A stretch of 46,699 nt of DNA. It comes from Bacillota bacterium (GTDB lineage Bacteria > Bacillota > Desulfitobacteriia > Desulfitobacteriales > JAJXUE01). The notes beneath the pieces are model-generated. The model worked only from the letters and a program-made list of their open reading frames with translations. It was not told the DNA's origin and made no database searches. The position numbers and the translations under genes are program-made. Location: contig JAJXUE010000022.1 in NCBI GenBank assembly GCA_021783135.1, forward strand, positions 1 to 46,699. Direction: 5' to 3'. Every line of letters starts with the position of its first letter. Position 1 is the stretch's first letter. Positions 1-8,878 of the stretch are shown here, piece after piece.

Positions 1-216
1 CCAAAGGGTGCGTTTGCTTTCTGCGCAGAGAAGCATTACGGAGGCGCCGTTAGCATACTCGGCGAGCGCCCGAACGAGAGCACGTATGCTCGCGCCCCAT
101 TTATGGCTACGTTCGCGGAAGTGAGGAAGCGAGCCGATAAGTATGCCAGGCGCTGTAGTTTGCTGAACGGAGCAGAAAGTAAACTCGACCCCAGCGACCC
201 GAAGCTAGTTTCAGGA
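1..216. repeat. Structured ~216-bp tandem repeat, copy 1
   Basis: This unit recurs at 273-488 with an offset of exactly 272 bp and few differences. It is an imperfect palindrome over most of its length. Nested complementary arms are visible: GTTTGCTTTCTGC against GCAGAAAGTAAAC, then GCGCC/GGCGC, then GCATACT/AGTATGC, then CGGC/GCCG, with an inner GAGCA-CGTA-TGCTC hairpin. It is more GC-rich than the flanking genes and carries no credible gene. The array may continue left of the window. Its function is unknown. Confidence 0.85.
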
Positions 217-272
217 TAGACCCCCATGCCGCGGGCGCGGCACCACCAAAAAATGCAACAAGGGCCGCTTAG
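217..272. other. Spacer between the two structured repeats
   Basis: This 56-bp spacer separates the two repeat copies. It holds one short hairpin, GCCGC-GGGC-GCGGC. I see no gene in it. Confidence 0.5.
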
Positions 273-488
273 CCAAAGGGTGAGTTTGCTTTCTGCGCAG
301 AGAAGCATTACGGAGGCGCCGTTAGCATACTCGGCGAGCGCCCGAACGAGAGCACGCCTGCTCGCGCCCCATTTACGGCTACGTTTGCGGAAGTGAGGCA
401 GCGAGCCGAAAAGTATGCTAGGCGCAGTAGTCTGCGAAACGGAGCAGAAAGCAAACTCGACCCCAGCGACCCGAAGTTATTTTCAGGC
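273..488. repeat. Structured ~216-bp tandem repeat, copy 2
   Basis: This is the second copy of the element at 1-216. Here the outer stem is perfect over 15 bp (GAGTTTGCTTTCTGC with GCAGAAAGCAAACTC), and a further GGGT/ACCC lies beyond a one-base bulge. The inner arms TAGCATACT/AGTATGCTA pair perfectly over 9 bp, whereas copy 1 has one mismatch there. The tip hairpin keeps its GAGCA/TGCTC stem but has loop CGCC instead of CGTA. The element ends just before the terminator of the deacetylase gene. Confidence 0.85.
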
Positions 489-493
489 TATTA

Positions 494-529
494 CAAGAAA
501 AGCGGTCCCCCGTAATCTTAGGGGACCGC
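494..529 (-). terminator. Intrinsic terminator of the deacetylase gene
   Basis: On the minus strand a 9-bp stem GCGGTCCCC/GGGGACCGC is followed by TTTTCTT. It lies 17 nt past the stop codon of the polysaccharide deacetylase gene. Confidence 0.85.
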
Positions 530-545
530 CATTTTATTATTGTAG

Positions 546-1802
546 CTATGCTTCCTGCGGCAACCACCGCTCCAGCAGATTTTTGCGACTGATCCAGACA
601 AGCTTAGGTTGATTGCCGACCGATTTACCGGGTCGATGTTTACCGGCGGAATGATACTCATTCATGATCGATTTTTGCAATACCCCGACCAAGCGGTTAC
701 CCAGCGTTATCGGCAAATCCTCGATTTGAAAGCCAAAACCTTTAACACCGCGGTGCAGCATCGTAATACCAATAAACACCTGCACATCCTGATAAGCTGA
801 CTGCGTCTGTACATAGCGGGCCATTCCCGGCAAAGATTGTTTGGTCTGCCTTATTGCCCTTAATGCTAGCTTTTGGGCATCAGTCTCCCCTTCTCCTTGG
901 AGACGCATGCTGTCAAAATGGATTTCGCATACCCAATCGCCTGTTTTAGCGAGAAGTTGACCATCTTCATAGAGGTCGGGCCCTTGGTAGCGAGTTCTCG
1001 CCAACCGGATCATATTATCCGCTGCAACGTACTCCACATGGTAAAGCTTCGCAAACAGATGCTCCCACATACCCCAAAGCGTGTACTTGAGGCGTCGCCA
1101 ACCGGACCATTCTGGAAATTGCAACGCTACCAGCGGGCGTTTCTTCTCTTGCAACACACCTCGCAAAATATGATCCAGGGCTTGTACTGTGTTTTGCGGA
1201 GCTCCCTTGTCGCCCCCGGCGTCATGGAGTACAACGATTGAGCCATCACTCACCCGCTGCAAAACACGTTGTGTTATCCGTTGCCAGTTATTTTGGGCCT
1301 GCCAGTCATGACCTTCCACGTTCCAAAGTACTGCCCGTTTCCGGCGGCGTTGAAGCCACAGCCAAGTAGCAAGGTTAAAGGTCCCCCATGGCGGGCGGAC
1401 CCAGTAAATACTTTCACCCAGTATACCTTCTAAGGTAGCCACTGCCTTATCCCATTCACGCCAAGTACGATACGGCGACATAAACCAAGCGTAACGATGC
1501 TCCATCGAATGCGCGCCGATAACATGACCACGTTGCCGCATTTCCCGGAGCAGCTCAGGGTACCTTACAGCGCGTTCACCCACTACGAAAAAAGTTGCAG
1601 CGAGCTGATACCTGTCAAGTATATCTAAAATTTGCGGTGTGGTTGTCGGGTCAGGTCCATCATCGAAGGTAATTGCCACACCCGGTGTATACTGTCGTTT
1701 CCAGCTACCTACTCCCAGCCGGTGCAAAAAAAGATCCGGAATGACGGTATATAACGCTAAGGCAACTACAACTACGGCCAGCAGAACATCGAGCCAACCC
1801 AT
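546..1802 (-). CDS. Polysaccharide deacetylase (NodB-domain), membrane anchored
   Basis: This is a predicted carbohydrate esterase 4 enzyme that removes N-acetyl groups from an envelope polysaccharide or peptidoglycan. One N-terminal hydrophobic helix (residues ~5-25) anchors it. The NodB domain follows, with TFDDGPD (catalytic Asp and metal Asp), HSMEH (metal-binding histidines), RPPWG and LHDAG. About 200 C-terminal residues beyond the NodB domain are not recognised. The ATG at 1802 is preferred because AGGAG lies 8 nt upstream; an in-frame TTG three bases earlier is possible. It is followed by a terminator and sits 38 nt after the glycosyltransferase gene, so the two are probably cotranscribed. 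The exact substrate is not known. Confidence 0.9.
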   Translation of the reverse strand: MGWLDVLLAVVVVALALYTVIPDLFLHRLGVGSWKRQYTPGVAITFDDGPDPTTTPQILDILDRYQLAATFFVVGERAVRYPELLREMRQRGHVIGAHSMEHRYAWFMSPYRTWREWDKAVATLEGILGESIYWVRPPWGTFNLATWLWLQRRRKRAVLWNVEGHDWQAQNNWQRITQRVLQRVSDGSIVVLHDAGGDKGAPQNTVQALDHILRGVLQEKKRPLVALQFPEWSGWRRLKYTLWGMWEHLFAKLYHVEYVAADNMIRLARTRYQGPDLYEDGQLLAKTGDWVCEIHFDSMRLQGEGETDAQKLALRAIRQTKQSLPGMARYVQTQSAYQDVQVFIGITMLHRGVKGFGFQIEDLPITLGNRLVGVLQKSIMNEYHSAGKHRPGKSVGNQPKLVWISRKNLLERWLPQEA

Positions 1803-1840
1803 CAACCAATCTCCTTTGCATCCATGCAGTCAACTTAAAA

Positions 1841-2989
1841 TTACCCTATTTTTTGATTGCCCTCAGCGTTGACTAAATCCAACATATATTCTACTGCTTG
1901 TTCTGCGGCACGACCCGGCAAAGCTTGCTCAGCAGCACGCCGCATATTGGCTAACAAATCCGGCTGAGAAATCAAGGCTCTTAACACTTGTTCTAATTCT
2001 TCCTGAGTGTTGGCAACCTTACCCGCTCCTAAACGTCGAATAAAGTTGGCATTCTCCTCTTCCTGCCCAGGAATAGGTTTAAAGATTACTAATGGTAGTT
2101 GTTTGGTCAACGCCTCGGAAACAGTCAAGCCGCCTGCCTTGGTAATAATAATGTCTGCTGCCGTCATTAACTCTTCCACATTGCGAATAAAACCAAACCT
2201 GAGAAACTTATACTGCGCATCCTTGGTTATATCATCTAGGGATTTAAACAACTTTTCATCTCTGCCACAAACGACAATTGACTGGACCGGATCGGTAGAT
2301 TCCGCGAGAATTTTGCAAACTTCCTTAGCGCCACCCAAAACGCCATAGGCGCCGCCCATTACCAAGATGATTGGCAATTTAGGATCTAACTCCAGTTTTG
2401 CCAGAACGTCACTCCGGTTGAGCCTCGATTCAAATTTTGGACTGATCGGTATTCCGGTCACCCTAATCCGGTCGGGTTCTATACCTCTTTTTACTAAGCC
2501 TTGATAGACATCGTCACACCCTACAATGTACAAGTCTACCCCATAATGAATCCATTGGCTGTGCACCGCAAAATCAGTTACTACGGTTACCAAGGGGATT
2601 GCCAAGACCTGCTTTAGCCTTAATTCAGCTAAAACACCTGCCACCGTGGGATAAGTACAAATAATCAAATCAGGTTGAAGTGTATGAATGTACTTGACGA
2701 ACTCCGTTCGACCCAGTTTATTCAGAAACCGTTGGAGAACCGAGTCAGGCGCAATCTTAGAAGTTCGATGATAAAATTTGCCCCAAAGCTTGGGTGAGTG
2801 TTTGATTAATTCTATATAGGTATTTTTAATTACTTTATTAAACGTTTTGCTCAGAAATGCACCAAAGTCCAAATGCGTGATTTCAATATTTGGTTCTTTA
2901 TTGCGCAACGCCTCAATGGCTGCATCTGCTGCCCTTACATGTCCGGCGCCAAAGGATGCAGAGAAAACAAGCACCCGTAAGTTCTTCAC
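1841..2989 (-). CDS. GT28-family glycosyltransferase (MGDG synthase/UgtP-like)
   Basis: This resembles the MGDG synthase and processive diacylglycerol glucosyltransferase family, which transfer sugar from a UDP-sugar to membrane lipid. The N-terminal acceptor domain begins with SASFGAGHVRAA, the family's lipid-side motif. The C-terminal nucleotide-sugar domain contains VMGGAYG and KAGGLTVSEAL. At 382 residues it has the usual family length. The start is GTG at 2989, with AAAGGAGG 7 nt upstream. It lies in a minus-strand envelope group with the deacetylase. Whether it makes a glycolipid for lipoteichoic acid or a membrane glycolipid cannot be told from the sequence. Confidence 0.88.
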   Translation of the reverse strand: MKNLRVLVFSASFGAGHVRAADAAIEALRNKEPNIEITHLDFGAFLSKTFNKVIKNTYIELIKHSPKLWGKFYHRTSKIAPDSVLQRFLNKLGRTEFVKYIHTLQPDLIICTYPTVAGVLAELRLKQVLAIPLVTVVTDFAVHSQWIHYGVDLYIVGCDDVYQGLVKRGIEPDRIRVTGIPISPKFESRLNRSDVLAKLELDPKLPIILVMGGAYGVLGGAKEVCKILAESTDPVQSIVVCGRDEKLFKSLDDITKDAQYKFLRFGFIRNVEELMTAADIIITKAGGLTVSEALTKQLPLVIFKPIPGQEEENANFIRRLGAGKVANTQEELEQVLRALISQPDLLANMRRAAEQALPGRAAEQAVEYMLDLVNAEGNQKIG

Positions 2990-3131
2990 CGGCCAACCTC
3001 CTTTAACAGTATTTTTTTATTGTTCGAAAGAAAGCCTCCGTCTATGCGTAAAACCACAAGGGTTTATGTAGCAATTTTTTTCCAAAGGAAATCATTTCTG
3101 TACTGCGTTAAGTTTAAACCAAAATGGCCTT

Positions 3132-3740
3132 TTAAGCAATATTGTTACCCCCCTGCTTTTTGTCATAAGCTTTAAATCCCAATATTCGCATCACCCAACG
3201 AGTTAGTGGCTCGAACTTATCGCTGAAGCGCTTCATTATTACGGCACTCACTATCCCTACAATCACCCCCGCAATCACATCTGTGGGCCAATGCACCCCT
3301 ACATAAACTCGTGCAACACCAACTAAAACGGCTAAGCATGTAAAACTAATACTGACCCAACGTTCAGCCCGATACCAAGAACCGGCGGCAAAACCAAAAC
3401 TACCTGCAGCATGGTCGCTGGGAAAAGATGAGTCGGCAGAATGCGGTATTAACTGAGTGAAGCTGCCTTGCTTTAGGGTGACAAATGGCCTGGGACGAAA
3501 CCAAAGGTGCGCCAGCAAAACATTAAGCAACAAAGCCAAAACTCCTGCCAACCCCATTACTACTAGCGCGTTGCGGCGCTTAACTTCAGGCTTAGGCAAT
3601 ACAAACCAAGCAATGACAAACAACAGCGCATAGATTTCCAGCGCATATTGCGCCAAGAAACTCATGGTAGTATCGAGAAGTGGGATATGTCCGGCCCAAT
3701 GGTTCAGCAAATGATACCCAAACAAATCAAAAGAGTTCAT
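3132..3740 (-). CDS. bcrC: PAP2-family phosphatase, undecaprenyl-diphosphatase (BcrC-like)
   Basis: This is a membrane phosphatase of the BcrC/PAP2 type, which dephosphorylates undecaprenyl pyrophosphate to recycle the wall-lipid carrier. It is 202 residues long with about five membrane helices. Motif 1 appears as WFRPRPF (residues ~80-86), motif 2 as SFPSDHA, and motif 3 as RVYVGVHWPTDV with its catalytic His and Asp. All catalytic motifs look intact. A GGGAGG lies about 13 nt before the ATG. The gene is divergent from the sigma factor operon. The BcrC assignment over other PAP2 phosphatases rests on length and motif style. Confidence 0.85.
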   Translation of the reverse strand: MNSFDLFGYHLLNHWAGHIPLLDTTMSFLAQYALEIYALLFVIAWFVLPKPEVKRRNALVVMGLAGVLALLLNVLLAHLWFRPRPFVTLKQGSFTQLIPHSADSSFPSDHAAGSFGFAAGSWYRAERWVSISFTCLAVLVGVARVYVGVHWPTDVIAGVIVGIVSAVIMKRFSDKFEPLTRWVMRILGFKAYDKKQGGNNIA

Positions 3741-3962
3741 TAAAAGACTATTCCTCCCGGCTAATGATTATTTTATTTTTTACACATAATTAACAGACGT
3801 AAAATATCCAGCAAAAGTTCGAACTTTTAAAAGTTTATTTTCGTCTTTATTACTAGATTCAGTCGAGTAATCAAATAGAGTTATATTGTCATAGGCCGTA
3901 TAATCTGGTAAATTTAGTTCAAATTGACGTCAAGCCTTGCCATAACAGACTTTGACGCAAGG

Positions 3963-4520
3963 ATGAGAGGGGACGGAAATAAGGCCGTGATCGACAATTT
4001 AGCTGACATAGTCGAAAAAGTCCGTTCCGGCGATGCAACAGCATTTACAACTCTGGTTAACGGGTACTCGGGCTACGTTTACCGTACAGCCTTTGCCCTC
4101 ATGCATAACCCGCAAGATGCTGAAGATATTGTGCAAGAAGCGTTTCTCAAAGTTTATCGCAGTATTGGCCAATTACAGGAAAGTTATGCCTTTCACACCT
4201 GGTTGACCAGGCTGGTTACGAACCTTTGCCTGGACAGACTAAAAAAGCATACTCCCACACCCGTTGCCGAGATCAGTTACAGCGCATCATCCCGCGATAT
4301 AACACCGGACTGGGATCAACACCTAATGGTGATAGAGGCTGTAAAACAGTTAAATATTGAGCACAGAGAAGTGTTAGTAATGCGCGAGTGGCAAGGCTAT
4401 GACTACAAGGAAATTGCCGCCATGCTGAAGATTCCTCTTGGCACCGTCAAATCAAGAATTTACGCTGCAAGGTTACATCTCAAACAAATACTTAATAACT
4501 CTGGCTATATAAAGGAGTGA
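3963..4520 (+). CDS. ECF-type RNA polymerase sigma factor
   Basis: This is an extracytoplasmic-function sigma-70 factor. Region 2 is visible as DAEDIVQEAFLKVYRSIGQL. Region 4 follows the variable linker, with LNIEHREVLVMREWQGYDY and the helix-turn-helix KEIAAMLKIPLGTVKSRIY. The start is uncertain: ATG 3963 (used here), TTG 3924 and GTG 3987 are all in frame and none has a well-spaced Shine-Dalgarno sequence. A TATAAT lies at 3899-3904 with only a weak -35. The next gene is an anti-sigma factor whose ribosome site lies in this gene's last codons, so the two are translationally coupled. The inducing stress is not evident. Confidence 0.93.
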   Translation: MRGDGNKAVIDNLADIVEKVRSGDATAFTTLVNGYSGYVYRTAFALMHNPQDAEDIVQEAFLKVYRSIGQLQESYAFHTWLTRLVTNLCLDRLKKHTPTPVAEISYSASSRDITPDWDQHLMVIEAVKQLNIEHREVLVMREWQGYDYKEIAAMLKIPLGTVKSRIYAARLHLKQILNNSGYIKE

Positions 4521-4525
4521 GCAAA

Positions 4526-5026
4526 ATGGATTGCAGGGCATACGCCCCCAACATCTCCGCCTACGTCGACGGAGAACTAAGCCAAGCAGAGCAGCTGGTA
4601 GTTAAACACCATCTTGAGCAATGCTCTGAATGCCGCCAATTGGCAGACGATTTTTTACATTTAGGCGAGAATTTTCGCGCAAATATCAACATCCTGCCGG
4701 TACCGTACTACTTGACTCAAAGTGTCTTGCTCAGCCTAAAGCGTGAGCATAACAAATTAACGCACCTGCAGATGTGGTTTACCGGCATAACCATTGCGGT
4801 TATGGTCAGTCCCATCTTAATTCTATTTTCTCCCCTGCTCACTACCCTGTTGCATTTATCATATGTCGCCTTTGGAGCCATATGGCGTATGCTCCCCGCC
4901 TTGCTGCAGATTATGCCGGTGTCCCTACTGGCTGTGGGAGCAGGGACAACCATCGCAATTATAGTCGGAATCTACTTCATTCGTACTCTAATGCGGGGAA
5001 TAAGTTATGACGAGGTGCTTTCATGA
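4526..5026 (+). CDS. Zinc-finger anti-sigma factor (zf-HC2 type)
   Basis: This is the likely membrane anti-sigma factor for the upstream ECF sigma factor. The N-terminus has the zinc-binding anti-sigma pattern C-x(n)-HHLEQCSEC with the HxxxCxxC signature (residues ~34-40). Two hydrophobic segments follow, at about residues 90-112 and 130-155. ATG 4526 is chosen because AAGGAG is 8 nt upstream; an in-frame GTG at 4517 overlaps the sigma stop. The gene overlaps the next one by 4 nt (ATGA). Confidence 0.9.
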   Translation: MDCRAYAPNISAYVDGELSQAEQLVVKHHLEQCSECRQLADDFLHLGENFRANINILPVPYYLTQSVLLSLKREHNKLTHLQMWFTGITIAVMVSPILILFSPLLTTLLHLSYVAFGAIWRMLPALLQIMPVSLLAVGAGTTIAIIVGIYFIRTLMRGISYDEVLS

Positions 5027-5868
5027 AGCGGCGCAGGCTAGTCGTTGGCGTTTTAAGCATACTGTGTATCCTGCTCTTACCCGCAGCCGCGTTGGCTGGA
5101 CCCCACGTCAGTCAAATAGGTGGTAATGCTGTGAATATCCCACTTGGGCACAGCGTGGAAACCGTTGTTGCAATTGGTACCGATGCTCACATCAACGGCA
5201 GAGTAAGTGATATCGTGTTAGTCATTAATGGCAATGCCTATCTAGATGAATCTGCCCACGCCGATTTAGTTGTAGTTATGGGCGGACACGTATTTAACGC
5301 CGCGGCCAAAACCGCACACACTGATATTTTCGAGGTACACTTTACCCAAACCGTTATTAACGAGCTATTTATTGCAGGTTCTCTTTTTTTTAGCGTCTGG
5401 TTATTCCGTGCAATGCTGAGCCTTTTTTGTATCATACTACTAACAGGCTTAGGCTATGCTCTGCGTCAGCATTTCGAACCTGCCCTCAATCTTTTATCCG
5501 GATCGGCCTCCCGTCTTTTCGGCATCGGCGCCGTTGCTACTTTGATTAGTGTTGCCTTAATCATTTTCTTAGCTCTTACAATTGTCGGAATTCCGCTAGC
5601 CGTACTGATTATCTTACTGTTACTTCTTAGCTCTCTCTGGGGCCTGCTCCCTATTATCGCCTATTTGGGCAACCACTTTCTCTCAGCTCACATGCAAGAT
5701 TATCCCGACTTAACACGCTGGTTAGTTTTTGCGGCATTATTTGTGGCACTGGCTAATCTTCCGTTACTTGGAATTATGTTTGTATTTGGGACCGTTGCAA
5801 CAGGTCTGGGACTCACTTTAACTCAAGCCTGGATTGTGCTGCAGCATCGCAGGTCAAACGTAAAATAG
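5023..5868 (+). CDS. Exported bactofilin-like membrane protein, unknown function
   Basis: A signal peptide (residues 1-25, ending ALAG) precedes a short beta-repeat segment. In it, hydrophobic steps such as VVAIGTDAHINGRV, IVLVINGNAYL and LVVVMGGHVF recur about every 17-18 residues, like polymer-forming bactofilin repeats. The C-terminal half has about four membrane helices (residues ~115-270). Membrane proteins with such a repeat domain often sit behind ECF sigma/anti-sigma pairs, so an envelope-stress or structural role is inferred. No catalytic motif is seen. The gene starts within the anti-sigma stop (ATGA), so translation is coupled. Confidence 0.72.
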   Translation: MKRRRLVVGVLSILCILLLPAAALAGPHVSQIGGNAVNIPLGHSVETVVAIGTDAHINGRVSDIVLVINGNAYLDESAHADLVVVMGGHVFNAAAKTAHTDIFEVHFTQTVINELFIAGSLFFSVWLFRAMLSLFCIILLTGLGYALRQHFEPALNLLSGSASRLFGIGAVATLISVALIIFLALTIVGIPLAVLIILLLLLSSLWGLLPIIAYLGNHFLSAHMQDYPDLTRWLVFAALFVALANLPLLGIMFVFGTVATGLGLTLTQAWIVLQHRRSNVK

Positions 5869-5891
5869 CAACAAGCATTAAGGAGCCCGCC

Positions 5892-7196
5892 ATGTTCGCA
5901 AATCTCTTACTTTTTTTAGCACACTATGGATACTTAGCCCTCTTTGTAATTCTGGGTATCTCCATCTTGGGCATTCCACTGCCCGACGAAACGTTTTTAA
6001 CGTTTGTAGGATTCCTGACTTTTAGTGGCAAACTGAATCCGGCATTAGCGAGCTTAGCTGCAGCTGTGGGCAGCATGTGCGGCATTACTTTAGCCTATTT
6101 TCTGGGTAGGTTTTTCAATCGTTTCGTCACGCGCCATTTGGAACAGCATGCGGGCAAGGACCGCATTAACAAGGTATTTAACTGGTATAATCACCATGGC
6201 GGTAAACTTTTAACCATCGGCTATTTTATTCCCGGCGTCCGTCACCTTTCCGGCTACGTCGCCGGTTTAAGCCGCATCAGCTACCGTAAATTCGCCTTTT
6301 TCGCTTACCTCGGTGCTGCCTTGTGGACAACTACTTGGATTATGCTCGGGCGTTTGCTGGGCAGCCGTTGGAATACCCTGCTGCCAATCATCCATCGCTA
6401 TGCTCTCGTATTAAGCGTTGCCGGCGCAGTGCTTGGAATTGCCTTTTATCTGGTCTATCGCAATCATACCCGTTGGGGTACATGGCTGTTCAATGAGTTG
6501 CGCCGCTTACCCGGACGCTACCTGTCACTCGGCAAAAGGCGCTTCCTTGTAACCATCGGCGGACTTACTTTTGTCGGCTTGTTTATATTTCTCATGGGTT
6601 TAATTCAAGACTTGGTTACTAATGAGGTTGGCGAGTTTGACACGTTGGTGGCAGCCTGGTTAAAATTCTCCTCCCCTCCGGCGGTAATCAAGCTGATGCA
6701 ACTGTTTAATGCCCTAGGCACCCAGTTAGCAATTTGTATAGTGTTCCTAATTGTGACACCTGCTTTACATGCAACAACCCGGCGCTGGACCCATACGCTG
6801 CCCCTGCTCCTGGCCTGGGGCGGCGGAACCTTGATTGATCATCTCTTTCGCTTGATCTTCGCCGGACAAAGCTTGCATCTATTCGAGGATCTTACCCCGT
6901 TTCAAGCGCCAAATCCGGGTTTTCTCCTAGCTGCGCTTTCATTCTATGCCGTTGTCGCGTATCTCGTGGGCCGCCAACAAACAAGACGCGTCCAGTTCAT
7001 AATCCTCATCGGTATATTGTTGGTGTTCCTCCTCCTCGGCCTAAGCCCGATATACTTAAGGGTACATGCTCCCAGCGCCGTAGTAACCGGCATGACGGTC
7101 AGTGGCTTATGGGCTCTGGTATGTGTGTTTGTGTATGAATTTCGGCTCCATCGCCTCGAAACAGAAGCTGCCGCGCAAAAAAACGCCCAAGTCTGA
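5892..7196 (+). CDS. DedA-family membrane protein fused to degenerate PAP2 domain
   Basis: Residues ~1-200 form a DedA/VTT domain. DedA proteins flip or recycle undecaprenyl phosphate or other lipids. Family signs are GIPLPDETFL near the start and IPGVRHLSGYVAGL in the re-entrant region. Residues ~215-420 are a second membrane domain arranged like PAP2 phosphatases. Its catalytic motifs are lost: where PSGH is expected there is NPGF, and the third motif reads SPIYLRVHAPSAV with Asp replaced by Ala. AAGGAG lies 6 nt before the ATG. It is the last gene of the sigma factor operon, and its stop codon lies inside a terminator hairpin shared with guaA. Confidence 0.85.
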   Translation: MFANLLLFLAHYGYLALFVILGISILGIPLPDETFLTFVGFLTFSGKLNPALASLAAAVGSMCGITLAYFLGRFFNRFVTRHLEQHAGKDRINKVFNWYNHHGGKLLTIGYFIPGVRHLSGYVAGLSRISYRKFAFFAYLGAALWTTTWIMLGRLLGSRWNTLLPIIHRYALVLSVAGAVLGIAFYLVYRNHTRWGTWLFNELRRLPGRYLSLGKRRFLVTIGGLTFVGLFIFLMGLIQDLVTNEVGEFDTLVAAWLKFSSPPAVIKLMQLFNALGTQLAICIVFLIVTPALHATTRRWTHTLPLLLAWGGGTLIDHLFRLIFAGQSLHLFEDLTPFQAPNPGFLLAALSFYAVVAYLVGRQQTRRVQFIILIGILLVFLLLGLSPIYLRVHAPSAVVTGMTVSGLWALVCVFVYEFRLHRLETEAAAQKNAQV

Positions 7197-7210
7197 TGAC
7201 TTGGGCGTTT
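7177..7210 (-). terminator. Bidirectional terminator between dedA-like gene and guaA
   Basis: A perfect 13-bp stem AAACGCCCAAGTC/GACTTGGGCGTTT has a 4-nt loop. On the minus strand it ends in seven T residues and serves guaA. On the plus strand it includes the stop codon of the DedA-PAP2 gene and can also end that operon. Confidence 0.88.
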
Positions 7211-7230
7211 AGCGTCAGTTAGGAGGCTGT

Positions 7231-8763
7231 CTACTCCCACTCAATAGTTCCGGGGGGCTTGCTGGTAATATCATAAACGACGCGATTAATTCCCCGTACT
7301 TCGTTCACGATACGGTTGGAGATGCTCTCCAACAGCTCATAGGGCAGCCTGGCCCAGTCTGCCGTCATGGCATCATCACTGGTAACAGCGCGAATAATCA
7401 CAGGATAAGCATAAGTTCTTTCATCTCCCATGACCCCGACACTCTGGATGGAAGGCAGCACCGCAAAGCATTGCCACACTTCTCGGTAAAGACCGGCCTT
7501 GCGCACTTCATCCAACAAGATGGCATCGGCTTCACGCAAAATATCCAGTTTTTCCTGTGTAATGTCCCCAATAATCCTAATAGCAAGACCCGGACCGGGG
7601 AAGGGCTGCCGCCAGACAATGCTTTCCGGCAGGCCCAACTCCAAGCCAACCTCTCTCACTTCATCTTTAAATAACAAACGTAGCGGTTCAATCAAGGCAA
7701 ATTGCATATCCTCCGGCAAGCCGCCGACGTTGTGGTGACTCTTAATTGTAGCGGCAGTGGAAGTACCACTTTCTACGATATCTGGGTATAGTGTTCCCTG
7801 TACCAAAAATTCTACCTGGCCCAGTTTCTTGGCCTCATCCTCAAACAACCTGATAAATTCGGTGCCGATTAATTTGCGTTTTTGCTCCGGCTCGCTGACC
7901 TCGGTAAGTTTGCCCATGAAACGTTCCCGGGCATCGACAAAGACCAAGTTCATGTTAAACCGACCGGTAAAGGTTTCCTTAACCTGTTCCGCTTCATCTT
8001 TGCGCATAAAGCCGTGGTCGACAAAGACACAGGTTAAGCGATCGCCAATAGCGCGGTGGACTAAGACTGCAGCGACAGAGGAGTCAACCCCGCCACTTAG
8101 GGCGCAGAGAACTTTTTTGTCGCCTACCCTGGCCCGAATCGCTGCGATTTGTTGATCAATGAACGATTCCATCGTCCAATCGCCCGCACAGCCACAGACA
8201 TCATACAGAAAATGTTCCAGCATGCTCTGCCCTGCCAAGGTATGTTTTACTTCCGGGTGAAATTGTACACCATAAAACCGCCGCCCTTGATCCGCAATTG
8301 CGGCATTCGGGGTATGCGTTGTAGTGCCTGTAACCGCAAAGCCTTCCGGCAACATTTCGACAGAATCACCGTGACTCATCCAGACCTGGGCTTCACTTGG
8401 CATGCCCCGGAACAAGCCTTCAGCCGCTTTAACCTGCAGCATTGTTTTACCGTATTCGCGTACGCCCGCTGAGGTGACCTTCCCGCCCAACTGGTGCACC
8501 ATTAACTGCAGGCCGTAACAGATACCAAGAATCGGTACGCCAAGTTCATAGATACCGGGGTCACAATATGGGGCCTTTTCACCATATACGCTTAGAGGTC
8601 CACCCGAGAAAATGATACCTTTCGGGTTTAAAGCCTTTAGTTCAGCTAAGGGAATATTGTAGGGCAGCATCTCAGAATACACTTTAGCTTCACGCACGCG
8701 GCGCGCAATCAATTGATTATACTGGCCGCCAAAATCCAACACTACAACGAGTTCCTGTTCCAT
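7231..8763 (-). CDS. guaA: GMP synthase (glutamine-hydrolysing)
   Basis: This enzyme amidates XMP to GMP using glutamine and ATP, the last step of GMP synthesis. The class I glutamine amidotransferase domain has the nucleophile in GICYGLQ (Cys82) and FHPE. The ATP pyrophosphatase domain has the P-loop LSGGVDSSV. The C-terminal dimerisation domain ends in PPGTIEWE, as in other GuaA proteins. ATG 8763 is chosen over ATG 8781 because GAAGGGA precedes it by 8 nt and it matches the usual family N-terminus. The 510-residue length is normal. The purine salvage gene hpt lies upstream, separated by a terminator. Confidence 0.97.
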   Translation of the reverse strand: MEQELVVVLDFGGQYNQLIARRVREAKVYSEMLPYNIPLAELKALNPKGIIFSGGPLSVYGEKAPYCDPGIYELGVPILGICYGLQLMVHQLGGKVTSAGVREYGKTMLQVKAAEGLFRGMPSEAQVWMSHGDSVEMLPEGFAVTGTTTHTPNAAIADQGRRFYGVQFHPEVKHTLAGQSMLEHFLYDVCGCAGDWTMESFIDQQIAAIRARVGDKKVLCALSGGVDSSVAAVLVHRAIGDRLTCVFVDHGFMRKDEAEQVKETFTGRFNMNLVFVDARERFMGKLTEVSEPEQKRKLIGTEFIRLFEDEAKKLGQVEFLVQGTLYPDIVESGTSTAATIKSHHNVGGLPEDMQFALIEPLRLLFKDEVREVGLELGLPESIVWRQPFPGPGLAIRIIGDITQEKLDILREADAILLDEVRKAGLYREVWQCFAVLPSIQSVGVMGDERTYAYPVIIRAVTSDDAMTADWARLPYELLESISNRIVNEVRGINRVVYDITSKPPGTIEWE

Positions 8764-8820
8764 GTTATACGTCCCTTCCATTTGGTCTGGTCCTAATTAT
8801 CTCGCCCTAATAACAAATTA

Positions 8821-8858
8821 TAATAAAAGAGCCGTGAGAAGTCCAACCTCTCAGGCTC
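8821..8858 (-). terminator. Terminator after hpt
   Basis: On the minus strand GAGCC-TGAGA pairs with TCTCA-C-GGCTC around a short loop and is followed by TTTTATTA. It lies 20 nt past the hpt stop and separates hpt from guaA. Confidence 0.8.
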
Positions 8859-8878
8859 AATTACTAACGCAGATTTTA

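Noticed and set aside
36-308. A protein gene in the left-edge repeat
   Set aside because: The open frame spans parts of both repeat copies, has atypical composition and no ribosome site. It follows from the GC-rich palindromic sequence.
1-488. CRISPR array
   Set aside because: The repeated unit is ~216 bp with internal palindromes, there is one spacer of 56 bp, and there are no cas genes.
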